Shown piece by piece: positions 24,776 through 31,811 of a DNA stretch of 64,000 nucleotides (the first letter of the stretch is position 1; each line of letters begins with the position of its first letter). Position numbers and translations under genes: made by a program. Source of the DNA: an uncultured Bacteroidales bacterium (lineage in GTDB: Bacteria; Bacteroidota; Bacteroidia; Bacteroidales; Paludibacteraceae); the NCBI GenBank assembly GCA_944321895.1, contig CALUNA010000012.1, forward strand, positions 29,181 through 93,180, given 5' to 3'. Below the pieces are notes generated by a model, which saw nothing but the letters and a program-made list of their open reading frames with translations, was not told where the DNA came from and did not search any database.

Positions 24776-25174
24776 TTAAAAACCTAATTCCTGTAATGCG
24801 TTCTCATAGTCTTGCATGGATTTTTCCACGGCTTTTTCATAATCTTCCACCGATTCGTCGACCACTTCTTCATAGGCTTTCATGGCGCTTTTGGCCGCTT
24901 TTGCGGCTGCCTTATAATCATCGGCTACTTCTTCCACTGCTTTTTCGTATTCGTCGACTGCCTCCGAAACGGCGGTATTGTAATCGTCCACAACGTCGTC
25001 AACCGTTTTGCTTGGGCTGTCCGAGGCTGACGCTGACGTTTCCTCCGGTGTGGTGACAGATATTATTCCCACCGTGTTTTCTTCGTTTTCGGCCGATTCG
25101 GTTGATTTGCCTCCACAGGAAGCCAGCACCATTGTGGCCAACAAGGAAACCGCTATAAATCTTATTGTTCTCAT
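24776..25174 (-). CDS. Acidic coiled-coil lipoprotein
   Basis: This 132-residue protein has a signal and lipobox (TMVLASCGG). After a Ser/Thr/Glu-rich linker, the second half repeats a helical unit built around YEKAVEE, YKAAAKAAK and YEKAVEKSMQDYENA. Tyrosine and glutamate recur roughly every 11 residues. It probably forms a rod or bundle anchored to a membrane by lipid. Function unknown; it sits between two other lipoprotein genes. Confidence 0.7.
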   Translation of the reverse strand: MRTIRFIAVSLLATMVLASCGGKSTESAENEENTVGIISVTTPEETSASASDSPSKTVDDVVDDYNTAVSEAVDEYEKAVEEVADDYKAAAKAAKSAMKAYEEVVDESVEDYEKAVEKSMQDYENALQELGF

Positions 25175-25205
25175 TGCGATTGTTGAAATTTTAAAGTTAA
25201 ACCTG

Positions 25206-25430
25206 TTAGAAATCGAAATCGTCCACGCAGTTTGCGGAAATTTCCACCATGCGTTCCTGTTGTTCAGTGGTGAGTTCTTTTTTCTCCAACTTCAAGGCGA
25301 TTTTTGCCATCTTGTCATAATCCTTGTTCCGGCAAGCTTTTTCGTATTGATTCAACAGGCTGTCGGCGGAACAGCTTGACAAGCCAACCACCATTAAGGC
25401 GGCAAATAAGATTTTTTTCATTTTATTCAT
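25206..25430 (-). CDS. Small lipoprotein
   Basis: This 74-residue protein has a lipobox (VVGLSSCSAD) and a short charged helical body (YEKACRNKDYDKMAKIALKL) ending CVDDFDF. A start three codons later (MKK) is equally good. It is the first gene of the cassette III operon, directly downstream of a promoter with regulator-like sites at 25516-25567. Confidence 0.65.
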   Translation of the reverse strand: MNKMKKILFAALMVVGLSSCSADSLLNQYEKACRNKDYDKMAKIALKLEKKELTTEQQERMVEISANCVDDFDF

Positions 25431-25515
25431 TTTGAATTAAGTTGAACTAATGGAAAACTTCCAAAATGGGCCCACGCAAAACATTGTCTTCCTTTAACAT
25501 TTTGCGCTGCAAAGT

Positions 25516-25567
25516 AAAATGTAAATAAACAAACGTGCAAAGTCCTTTTTAATCCTTGTTTGTTCTA
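25516..25567 (-). promoter_or_regulatory. Promoter of cassette III operon with degenerate GAACC-type sites
   Basis: On the minus strand GAACAAACAA, GGATTAAAAA and GGACTTTGCA form three 10-base units resembling the GAACC array. TTTGC is the -33 and TACATTTT a weak -7. The arrangement copies the cassette I and II promoters. Confidence 0.5.
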
Positions 25568-25612
25568 TGGCGCCAGGAAAAATGATAACGGATTATAAAC
25601 CAGGAATGTATG

Positions 25613-25645
25613 AAAAAACAGTATGAACAAAGTGTGCTCATACTA
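25613..25645 (-). terminator. Terminator after the protein kinase gene
   Basis: On the minus strand AGTATGA pairs with TCATACT across 11 bases and is followed by a run of six T after G. It lies about 90 bases downstream of the kinase stop. The 304-base gap 25431-25734 otherwise holds only the cassette III promoter. Confidence 0.6.
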
Positions 25646-25734
25646 CATGTAAAAAAGCAAGAGAAGAAAAAAGTGAAAGAAAGTCACTGCAGCTCCATTT
25701 GACTTGTAGGCAATTACAAAGAATCCATATGTCC

Positions 25735-27201
25735 TTATTCTGATGCCTGCTGAGCTTGTATCTGATTCATTTCTCTTAAAAGTTCATTATAACTCTCCGA
25801 TTCCTGGTTATACAAATCATACAGGCGGAGATATTCATCTTGCGATATCCGACCTTCACGATAGTACTCCATGAAAGACGGCATACGGTCAACAAATGCC
25901 TGAAGCCGGAGATTAGGTTCATACAAATAATGCATATATTCATCATAGCACTGCACACGAAGAGAATTTTCCACTTGTAATTTCTCTTTGTAGTGAAGAT
26001 TCCAGTCGTAAAACAAAGAAAAGTAACATTTACCCAGGACAATTTGCCCAAATTCTCTATATTGCATTTTTTTCAGTTTTTCTTCTACCGCTGCAAATGC
26101 AGAGTCAGCACGTTGTTGATATTCTTGCATAACCGACTGAGATTTTGTTTTCTCCTCATCCTCATTCTTCAACCGCTCCACAACAACTTCCGTAACAAAA
26201 GAATCCACAGGAGATAAAGAATAATTTGCAGAAAGCTTTTCTTCCAATGCAGCGTAAACGGAATCTATATGCAGTTTGGATGCCTCCATGACCGATAAAT
26301 CACGGTTCTTTGCTTCCAACTCACTCTTCAACTGCTCCACAACATCTTCCGTAACAAGTGAATCTACAGAAACAAGGGAATATTGTGTAAAAAGCCAGGC
26401 CAAAGGTATGACAACCAGAAACAACACACTAAAAATTGCAGCAACCGTCCATTTCAATATCCTTGTCCGTTTCAACTGCGTGGCGATATCATTTTCGGTC
26501 TGGTAACGCGAATCGGGGTTTGTACTTTGGCATTTGCGGGCTATGGCCTTGTATTGCGTAGGGAAGAGGAGCTGCAGTAATTTGCCGAAGGCATAAATAT
26601 CCGCACGTGCATCTATTTTCATTCCCCGTTGCATCTGTTCGGGTGCAGCATATTTCACCGTGCCGGCCGGTTGCTTAAGGACAGCATAGTCATCGGCATC
26701 GGAAAGGCCGAAGTCGATAATCTTTACATTGTTGCCATTGTGGGTAATTAGTATGTTGGATGGTTTCAAATCACGGTGTATGATCTGCTTGGAATGAAAA
26801 TAACGCATCGCATCCAACAATTCGAAAAGGATTTTCCGACGTATCGCGGGTGATGGCTTGGTCTTGAGGAATTCGGACAATGTGCAACCGTCGATATATT
26901 CCATCAGCAAGGAAGGACCCGCCACCGGGTCATTTTCCCGGGTGAAAACCCTGACGATGTTCGGGTGGTCGAGCTGTATGGTCAAATCGAATTCTTTCCG
27001 GAGCAGTTCCAAATAAAAAGCCTGGTTCACATATTCCGCTTTCAAGCCTTTCAGCACAAACCAGCGTCCATAACGTTTCACCTTGAACAAACGGTTAAAG
27101 CCATTGCAAGGTATCTCGTTATACTCGGTAAAACCCCTGTCGGGAGTAGAAAACTCCGCTTCCAGAATATTTGATGATGAAATGGAAGATGTTGAATCCA
27201 T
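25735..27201 (-). CDS. Hanks-type serine/threonine protein kinase with one membrane helix
   Basis: This 488-residue kinase has the catalytic loop IIHRDLKPSNILI, the DFG motif as KIIDFGLSD and the activation segment GTVKYAAPEQMQRG, with lysine in RWFVLKGLKAEY. The glycine loop is poorly conserved. A transmembrane helix (VAAIFSVLFLVVIPLAWLF, about 255-275) separates the cytosolic kinase from an external region. That region has two copies of a coiled-coil unit (VDSLVTEDVVEQLKSELE and VDSFVTEVVVERLKNEDE) and a helical tail. I chose the ATG at 27201; a TTG 15 bases upstream is possible. It is divergent from regulator B, and the shared 137-base region carries GAACC sites. Probably a membrane sensor kinase for the lipoproteins downstream. 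Confidence 0.9.
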   Translation of the reverse strand: MDSTSSISSSNILEAEFSTPDRGFTEYNEIPCNGFNRLFKVKRYGRWFVLKGLKAEYVNQAFYLELLRKEFDLTIQLDHPNIVRVFTRENDPVAGPSLLMEYIDGCTLSEFLKTKPSPAIRRKILFELLDAMRYFHSKQIIHRDLKPSNILITHNGNNVKIIDFGLSDADDYAVLKQPAGTVKYAAPEQMQRGMKIDARADIYAFGKLLQLLFPTQYKAIARKCQSTNPDSRYQTENDIATQLKRTRILKWTVAAIFSVLFLVVIPLAWLFTQYSLVSVDSLVTEDVVEQLKSELEAKNRDLSVMEASKLHIDSVYAALEEKLSANYSLSPVDSFVTEVVVERLKNEDEEKTKSQSVMQEYQQRADSAFAAVEEKLKKMQYREFGQIVLGKCYFSLFYDWNLHYKEKLQVENSLRVQCYDEYMHYLYEPNLRLQAFVDRMPSFMEYYREGRISQDEYLRLYDLYNQESESYNELLREMNQIQAQQASE

Positions 27202-27249
27202 GGTTTTTTTTTGCAAATGTAAGAACTTATGTATGAATTGGCAAGCATG

Positions 27250-27290
27250 AACTTAAAAGAACCGGCTCAAAAGAACCAAGAAGATATTTG
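27250..27290. promoter_or_regulatory. GAACC sites between kinase and regulator B
   Basis: The plus strand reads GAACTTAAAAGAACCGGCTC and then AAAAGAACCAAGAAG, giving three GAAC(C) units, two of them 10 bases apart. On the minus strand TACATTTG (perfect -7) follows before the kinase start. The site can serve both the kinase and regulator B. Confidence 0.6.
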
Positions 27291-27338
27291 GAGCTTAACT
27301 AAAATTTTATCACTTTTGCATATGAAAAAAATGAAACA

Positions 27339-27941
27339 ATGAACAAGAGAAGCCCCGAAATTATTGAATTACGCCACAGGATAGAGTTATCCATCAGCAG
27401 GAAGGTAAAGACTCCGGCAGATTTTGATTTTCTGGCTGGTGTTGTGTGGGAACGTTTGCATGAAACAATCAGCCCTACGACACTCAAGCGGCTGTGGGGC
27501 TATATTGATGGGGCGGACACGACACGTAACAGCACGTTGAACCTGCTGTCGAAGTTTATTGGATACAAGGACTGGGATGGCTTTCTGAAAGAGCTGGAAA
27601 ACAATGACGAAATCCAATCGGCCACCATTCTGAGCCGGCATATCCTGACCCAGGACCTCCAGCCGGCCGACATGATTGAAGTGGGCTGGCAGCCTAACCG
27701 TTATTGCCTGTTCCGCTATTTGGGGAATTCCGTTTTCAAGGTGGAAAAATCAAGCAATTCAAAACTCAAGGTGGGGGATACGTTTATGTGCAACCTGTTC
27801 ATAATGGGCGAGCCGCTTTACATGGATAACCTGATACAGGAAGGGCGGCCGCCCGTTGCTTTTGTTGTCGGAAACAAAACCGGCCTTACGTTGCTGGAAC
27901 TTGTCAAGTCTGGTTCGACAAGCCATGAAGATGTGCGGTGA
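27339..27941 (+). CDS. Bacteroidetes-type putative DNA-binding regulator B
   Basis: This is a 200-residue paralogue of the protein at 20367-20969, with near-identical blocks such as SPEIIELRHRIELSISRKVK, TLKRLWGYIDGADTTRNSTL, MIEVGWQPNRYCLFRYLGNS and LVKSGSTSHEDVR. The C-terminal blocks are almost unchanged, so both should sense the same signal. The middle segment after the DNA-binding part (ENNDEIQSATILSRHILTQD) varies. Its own operator is weaker than that of regulator A. Codon use is GC-richer than in regulator A, so the two copies probably came from different sources and not from a recent local duplication. The regulatory role is inferred from context. Confidence 0.75.
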   Translation: MNKRSPEIIELRHRIELSISRKVKTPADFDFLAGVVWERLHETISPTTLKRLWGYIDGADTTRNSTLNLLSKFIGYKDWDGFLKELENNDEIQSATILSRHILTQDLQPADMIEVGWQPNRYCLFRYLGNSVFKVEKSSNSKLKVGDTFMCNLFIMGEPLYMDNLIQEGRPPVAFVVGNKTGLTLLELVKSGSTSHEDVR

Positions 27942-27997
27942 TGGCTTATGTCCGCAAACAGGCAGGATGGCCTGGCAAAACCAGCAGCCGCTGGCAA

Positions 27998-28020
27998 ATG
28001 GTTGTTGAACCACTTTTTTT
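27998..28020 (+). terminator. Terminator of regulator B
   Basis: TGGTT pairs with AACCA around GTTG and is followed, after one C, by seven T. Homologous to the terminator of regulator A. Confidence 0.6.
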
Positions 28021-28050
28021 GTCCTTTCCGTAATATTAAAACTCCCCGCG

Positions 28051-28186
28051 CGGCAGTCCGTGCCGCTAACTCCGTTTACCGGTTGTTGCATAAGCAGCCG
28101 TGCAAGTCGGCCTTGTATGACCCATGCTTCCGACGTTTTATTCCTTTTCCGTAAATGCAGGTGTTTTTTGGGTGTTTGTTTGTGGT
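28051..28186. repeat. 136-bp seam repeat, copy 1 (diverged addB start joined to CDF end)
   Basis: This segment recurs at 37543-37678 with a single difference that I can see. On the minus strand it encodes RLARLLMQQPVNGV, a diverged version of the AddB N-terminus RLARLFMQQQAAEL. That is followed by SGTDC, which resembles the CDF C-terminus IGTDCC. It therefore looks like the start of a foreign addB allele fused to the end of a CDF gene. Confidence 0.8.
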
Positions 28187-28517
28187 GTGCGTGGCCGGCA
28201 ATGCCGGGCGGGCATGCCTGTGCGTTTTGAGCGGCGGCCTTGTGTTTGCTTTTTTATTTTACTGGATGCGTTTTGACCGGATGGCAATATTTTTTTAAAT
28301 TTGCGGCCGATAAGTGCAATGGCCGGCGGCGTACTGGTGTGTGAAATTTTCTGTTTCTCGCCTGCCGGGTGGCTGTTGCATAGCCCTGCGCCGATGGTTT
28401 TTCCTGCAAGGGAAAAGCGGTAGGGTGGGGCAAGACATATTGAAAAGGCGTTTACTACGCTTTGGTTTTGACGTTCTGAAATCCTGAGAAAATTTCAAAT
28501 TGTTTGTCAAAAACAAA
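28187..28517. other. GC-rich non-coding stretch
   Basis: I see no gene here. Base composition is GC-richer than the island on either side, with palindromic patches such as GGCCGGCAATGCCGGGC. It may be a piece of original intergenic DNA preceding the structured RNA. Confidence 0.4.
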
Positions 28518-28727
28518 GCAACGTGAATGTCCCGTGGGTATGTTATATGCATGCCTCACATGTGCCGTGCGTCCATGGGTGTACTTGTATGCCTGATGGA
28601 TAGCTGGTGTGGGGTTGTTATACATATCGGCGTGGGGCTTTGGCGTTGCTCGTTTCGACAAACAGGGCAATTCTCAGGGCCTCAGAACGTGGAGCGAGCG
28701 ACAGTGCAGGGCTTCACGCTTTTTTTA
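28518..28727 (+). ncRNA. Candidate rod-shaped structured RNA (possibly 6S-like)
   Basis: A long hairpin can be drawn by eye. The pairs are 28518-28523 with 28644-28649 (GCAACG/CGTTGC), 28529-28536 with 28631-28638, 28537-28543 with 28622-28628, an internal loop, 28554-28559 with 28609-28614, and an apical stem at 28571-28576 with 28596-28601. A second hairpin (CGTGGAGC/GCTTCACG, 28688-28718) with seven T forms a terminator. A rod with a central bubble recalls 6S RNA, which binds RNA polymerase; Bacteroidales are known to have one. The fold is seen, the identity is inference. No good protein frame explains this stretch. Confidence 0.45.
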
Positions 28728-28798
28728 TGTCTTGAAAAAACCGAATGTCAGTTTGCGGTGTCCGTAGCCCTTGGCCGCGCAATGTGTAAAGAGGCTAT

Positions 28799-29086
28799 AT
28801 GTCAGCAATCAAACAAGGCAGCCCGCAAACCAAATCGAAAGAGCGGGTGGCGCAACGGGGCGAGGTGTTCATGGCAGAGCGTGAGGTGAATGCCATGTGC
28901 GACCTTGTGAAGCACGAGTGCCTCCGTCCTGATTCCCGTTTTCTGGAGCTGGCTTGCGGTGATGGCAATTTCCTGTCGGTCATACTCAAGCGCAAACTGG
29001 CTGAACTCCAAAGAAAATACAAGAACAGTCCTTATGGCTATACAAAAAAAGTTTTAGCCATAGGGATTCTTTGTTTCGTGAGATAA
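28799..29086 (+). pseudogene. Remnant of an N6-adenine DNA methyltransferase
   Basis: The first 70 residues (RVAQRGEVFMAEREVNAMCD and PDSRFLELACGDGNFLSVIL) match the start of Bacteroidales Eco57I/BREX-type adenine methyltransferases, including SAM motif I as ELACGDGNF. A full protein would be several hundred residues, but the frame ends at 29086 after losing similarity around residue 75. A second frame up to 29172 (SLFREINFNDLILLYGHVTN) looks like the end of another protein. The methyltransferase is therefore a relic whose body was replaced by the next restriction-modification pair. Confidence 0.7.
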
Positions 29087-29227
29087 ATTTTAATGATTTG
29101 ATATTGCTGTATGGACATGTGACGAACGAACAACGCATAAGAATATGGTCGCAAATAAAAGCAAAGGGATAAAACTTGAGAGTGCATTAAAAATCCAGAT
29201 ATATGTTTAAATAAGATTTTAAATTTT

Positions 29228-30571
29228 ATGAATAGAAAATCAATAATAGATACCACAATGACCATTACCAAAATGTATTGTGGAGGAAAAATTTCAATGC
29301 AAATGTACGGACCTCACTCCTTAAATAAAGATGGGAGCATAATGCCATTTGAAGAACAGTTGGCGATAGTGTCTCACTATTTGCACAATCAAGGCTATAA
29401 ATATGCAAAACCATATGAGAAAAAAGCAGAAGGATTGATAGAAGATATATATAGTTTGTATCAAAAAGAAAATGAGAATCACAGTATTTCTGATTCTTGT
29501 GTACAATACTCATTATTTTCTGATTTGTTTTCTGTTCCGTTTTTGCCTGTGAAAGAACCTAAATTTACATTTATTGATTTATTTGCAGGTATTGGTGGAT
29601 TTAGATTGGCTATGCAAAATCTTGGTGGGAAGTGTGTTTTTTCTTCTGAATGGGATGTCCAGGCACAAAAAACTTATTTGTTGAATTATGGAGAAGTCCC
29701 TTTTGGTGATATTACCCAAGAATATACAAAATCATTTATTCCAGATGATTTTGATGTGCTGTGTGCTGGTTTTCCATGTCAAGCTTTTTCTTTGGCGGGA
29801 AAACGCCTCGGGTTTGAGGAGACCAGAGGAACTTTGTTTTTTGATGTTGCAGAAATAATACGTCGTAAGCGTCCCAAAGCTTTATTTTTAGAAAATGTTA
29901 AGGGACTACTTATTCATGATAAAGGCAAAACCATTCAAACCATTTTAAAGGTATTAAGAGAAGATTTGGATTATTATGTTCCAGAGCCGCAAATTGTGAA
30001 TGCTATGAATTTTGGGGTACCACAACATCGTGAAAGGGTTTATATAGTGGGATTTCGAAAAGATCAGAATGTAAATGAATTTACATATCCAGAGCCCACG
30101 GATAAAAGTAAAACATTTGCAGATATAAAAGAAGAGAATACGGTTTCTGCAAAATATTATCTATCTACTCAATATGTAAAAACCCTTGTCGCTCACAAAG
30201 AGCGTCATGCGGCAAAGGGTAATGGTTTCGGTTATGAAATAATCCCTGATAACGGTATCGCAAATGCCATTGTAGTTGGAGGTATGGGTAGGGAACGTAA
30301 TTTAGTAATAGATAATCGCCTTGAGGATTTTACTCCAGTTACAAATATAAAGGGAGAGATCAATCGCGATGGATTGAGGCGAATGACACCACGTGAGTGG
30401 GCTCGTTTGCAAGGTTTTCCGGATGATTTTATCATTGGGGTTGCAGATGCTTCTGCTTATAAACAGTTTGGAAATTCTGTCGCTGTCCCTGCAGTTCAAG
30501 CTACTGCGCAGGAAATAATCAAAAGAATTAGTTTCTTAAAATCTAAAGCATATGGCATTGGCAGGAAATAA
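29228..30571 (+). CDS. DNA (cytosine-5) methyltransferase of a type II restriction-modification system
   Basis: This 447-residue enzyme has all main C5-methyltransferase motifs: motif I FIDLFAGIGGFRLAMQ (116-130), motif IV GFPCQAFSLAGKR with catalytic C184, motif VI LENVKGLL, motif IX-X region REWARLQGFPDDF, and YKQFGNSVAVP near the end. A roughly 110-residue N-terminal extension carries no clear motif. It methylates cytosine at the carbon-5 position, protecting the host from the nuclease encoded next, whose frame starts 20 bases before this stop. Given the HpaII-type nuclease the target is probably CCGG. The pair is visibly AT-richer than core genes, consistent with transfer. Confidence 0.93.
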   Translation: MNRKSIIDTTMTITKMYCGGKISMQMYGPHSLNKDGSIMPFEEQLAIVSHYLHNQGYKYAKPYEKKAEGLIEDIYSLYQKENENHSISDSCVQYSLFSDLFSVPFLPVKEPKFTFIDLFAGIGGFRLAMQNLGGKCVFSSEWDVQAQKTYLLNYGEVPFGDITQEYTKSFIPDDFDVLCAGFPCQAFSLAGKRLGFEETRGTLFFDVAEIIRRKRPKALFLENVKGLLIHDKGKTIQTILKVLREDLDYYVPEPQIVNAMNFGVPQHRERVYIVGFRKDQNVNEFTYPEPTDKSKTFADIKEENTVSAKYYLSTQYVKTLVAHKERHAAKGNGFGYEIIPDNGIANAIVVGGMGRERNLVIDNRLEDFTPVTNIKGEINRDGLRRMTPREWARLQGFPDDFIIGVADASAYKQFGNSVAVPAVQATAQEIIKRISFLKSKAYGIGRK

Positions 30572-31640
30572 AGGAGAATGGAGTGAAATATATACTTTGC
30601 TCAAATTGTTAGGTGAAGGTAAGGTATATGCTGGAGATCAAAACTTGAATAAAATCCAAGATTTGTTTTATCCTATCATAATGATTCTTCGTCAAGAAAA
30701 GGAGGGTAGCTTTAATTATAAATTGCAAGATACAGATGTTGTGATCCAGACTCCAGAGAGAGAAGAACTGTTAAGGATTCCTGCAGCCGTTTTTTTAGTG
30801 GAAGCAGAGCAGTTGTTGAAGGCTATTAATGAAAATGACGGCGCATTTGTCATTCCGCAAATTGAGAAATTTATGCATAGAATTTATTGCCATTCCTTAA
30901 AAGCAAAATCGTCAGATAAAACTGATATAAGAATTATTTTGCATGATCGCAGAACCAAAATAAATTCTGAAATGGGATTTAGTATAAAGTCCCAACTTGG
31001 TGGGGATTCAACTTTGTTGAACGCAAGCAAAGCGACTAACTTTAATTTTAAAATAGAGGGTATTTCTCTTTCAGATGAAGAGATTGCCACTATAAATTCA
31101 TTGAATCCCAAACGAAATAAAGTTATTGACAGGGTTAATGCTATTAAGAAAAAAGGAGGTAGATTGGTGTTCGATAAAGTAGAAAACACTACATTTCGCA
31201 ATAATCTTATTCTGCTAGATGGAGATTTGTCAGGCATAATTGCGAATTTGCTTTTAGAACAACTCAATTCAGGCGTTTCTACACTACAAGAATTAGTAGA
31301 GAAACTTACAGAGAACAATCCCTTGCAATATGATCTGGCACAGGATTCACCTTTTTACGAGTATAAGATCAAACATCTTTTGACATCGGCAGCATTAGGT
31401 ATGATGCCAGCTACAGCTTGGAGCGGCCGGTTTGATGCAAATGGTGGCTATTTGGTAGTAAAAAAGGATGGTGAAATCTTATGTTACCATTTCTATGATC
31501 GCAATAGATTAGAGGATTATCTTTTTTCTAATGCTTATTTGGAGCGTTCGAGTACCTCACGTCATGAATATGCTTCAATAATAAAAGAAGGCGATGGAAC
31601 TCTCTCATTCAAACTAAATTTTCAAGTAAGGCTAAAATAG
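30552..31640 (+). CDS. HpaII-type restriction endonuclease
   Basis: This 362-residue protein starts MALAGNKGEWSEIYTLLKLL, which I recognise as the conserved start of the HpaII endonuclease family. Further conserved-looking blocks are DLFYPIIMILRQ, EMGFSIKSQLGGDSTLLNAS and TNFNFKIEG. The charged cluster FSIKSQLGG probably contributes to the metal site. HpaII cuts CCGG; the same target is likely here but not proven. It overlaps the methyltransferase gene by 20 bases, so the pair is translationally coupled and the methyltransferase is made first, the usual safe order. Confidence 0.8.
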   Translation: MALAGNKGEWSEIYTLLKLLGEGKVYAGDQNLNKIQDLFYPIIMILRQEKEGSFNYKLQDTDVVIQTPEREELLRIPAAVFLVEAEQLLKAINENDGAFVIPQIEKFMHRIYCHSLKAKSSDKTDIRIILHDRRTKINSEMGFSIKSQLGGDSTLLNASKATNFNFKIEGISLSDEEIATINSLNPKRNKVIDRVNAIKKKGGRLVFDKVENTTFRNNLILLDGDLSGIIANLLLEQLNSGVSTLQELVEKLTENNPLQYDLAQDSPFYEYKIKHLLTSAALGMMPATAWSGRFDANGGYLVVKKDGEILCYHFYDRNRLEDYLFSNAYLERSSTSRHEYASIIKEGDGTLSFKLNFQVRLK

Positions 31641-31717
31641 AATTTAGGAGATTTCGTTGGTTATTATGAAGGCTGGCTATATGTTCTAGTTTGAGGGTGT
31701 AATATTAAACATAATAT

Positions 31718-31763
31718 GAAATGCACCCCAAAAGTTAGACATAAAACTTTTGGGGTGCATTTC
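31718..31763. repeat. Perfect palindrome resembling two abutted IS ends
   Basis: GAAATGCACCCCAAAAGT is followed by TAGACATAAA and the exact inverse ACTTTTGGGGTGCATTTC, an 18-bp stem. The string CACCCCAAAAGTTAGAC resembles the terminal repeats I recall from IS3-family (IS150-group) elements. It may be a MITE-like relic, but it also sits between two convergent genes and can serve as a bidirectional terminator. Confidence 0.6.
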
Positions 31764-31811
31764 AATTTGAGTCCCGTATTTTGCAATTAGAAAGGGTTTC
31801 ATGGTGTAATT

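Noticed and set aside
28527..28889. 120-codon plus-strand frame over the structured RNA
   Set aside because: Cys/Met-rich with no domain and passes through a strong terminator; the RNA explanation fits better.
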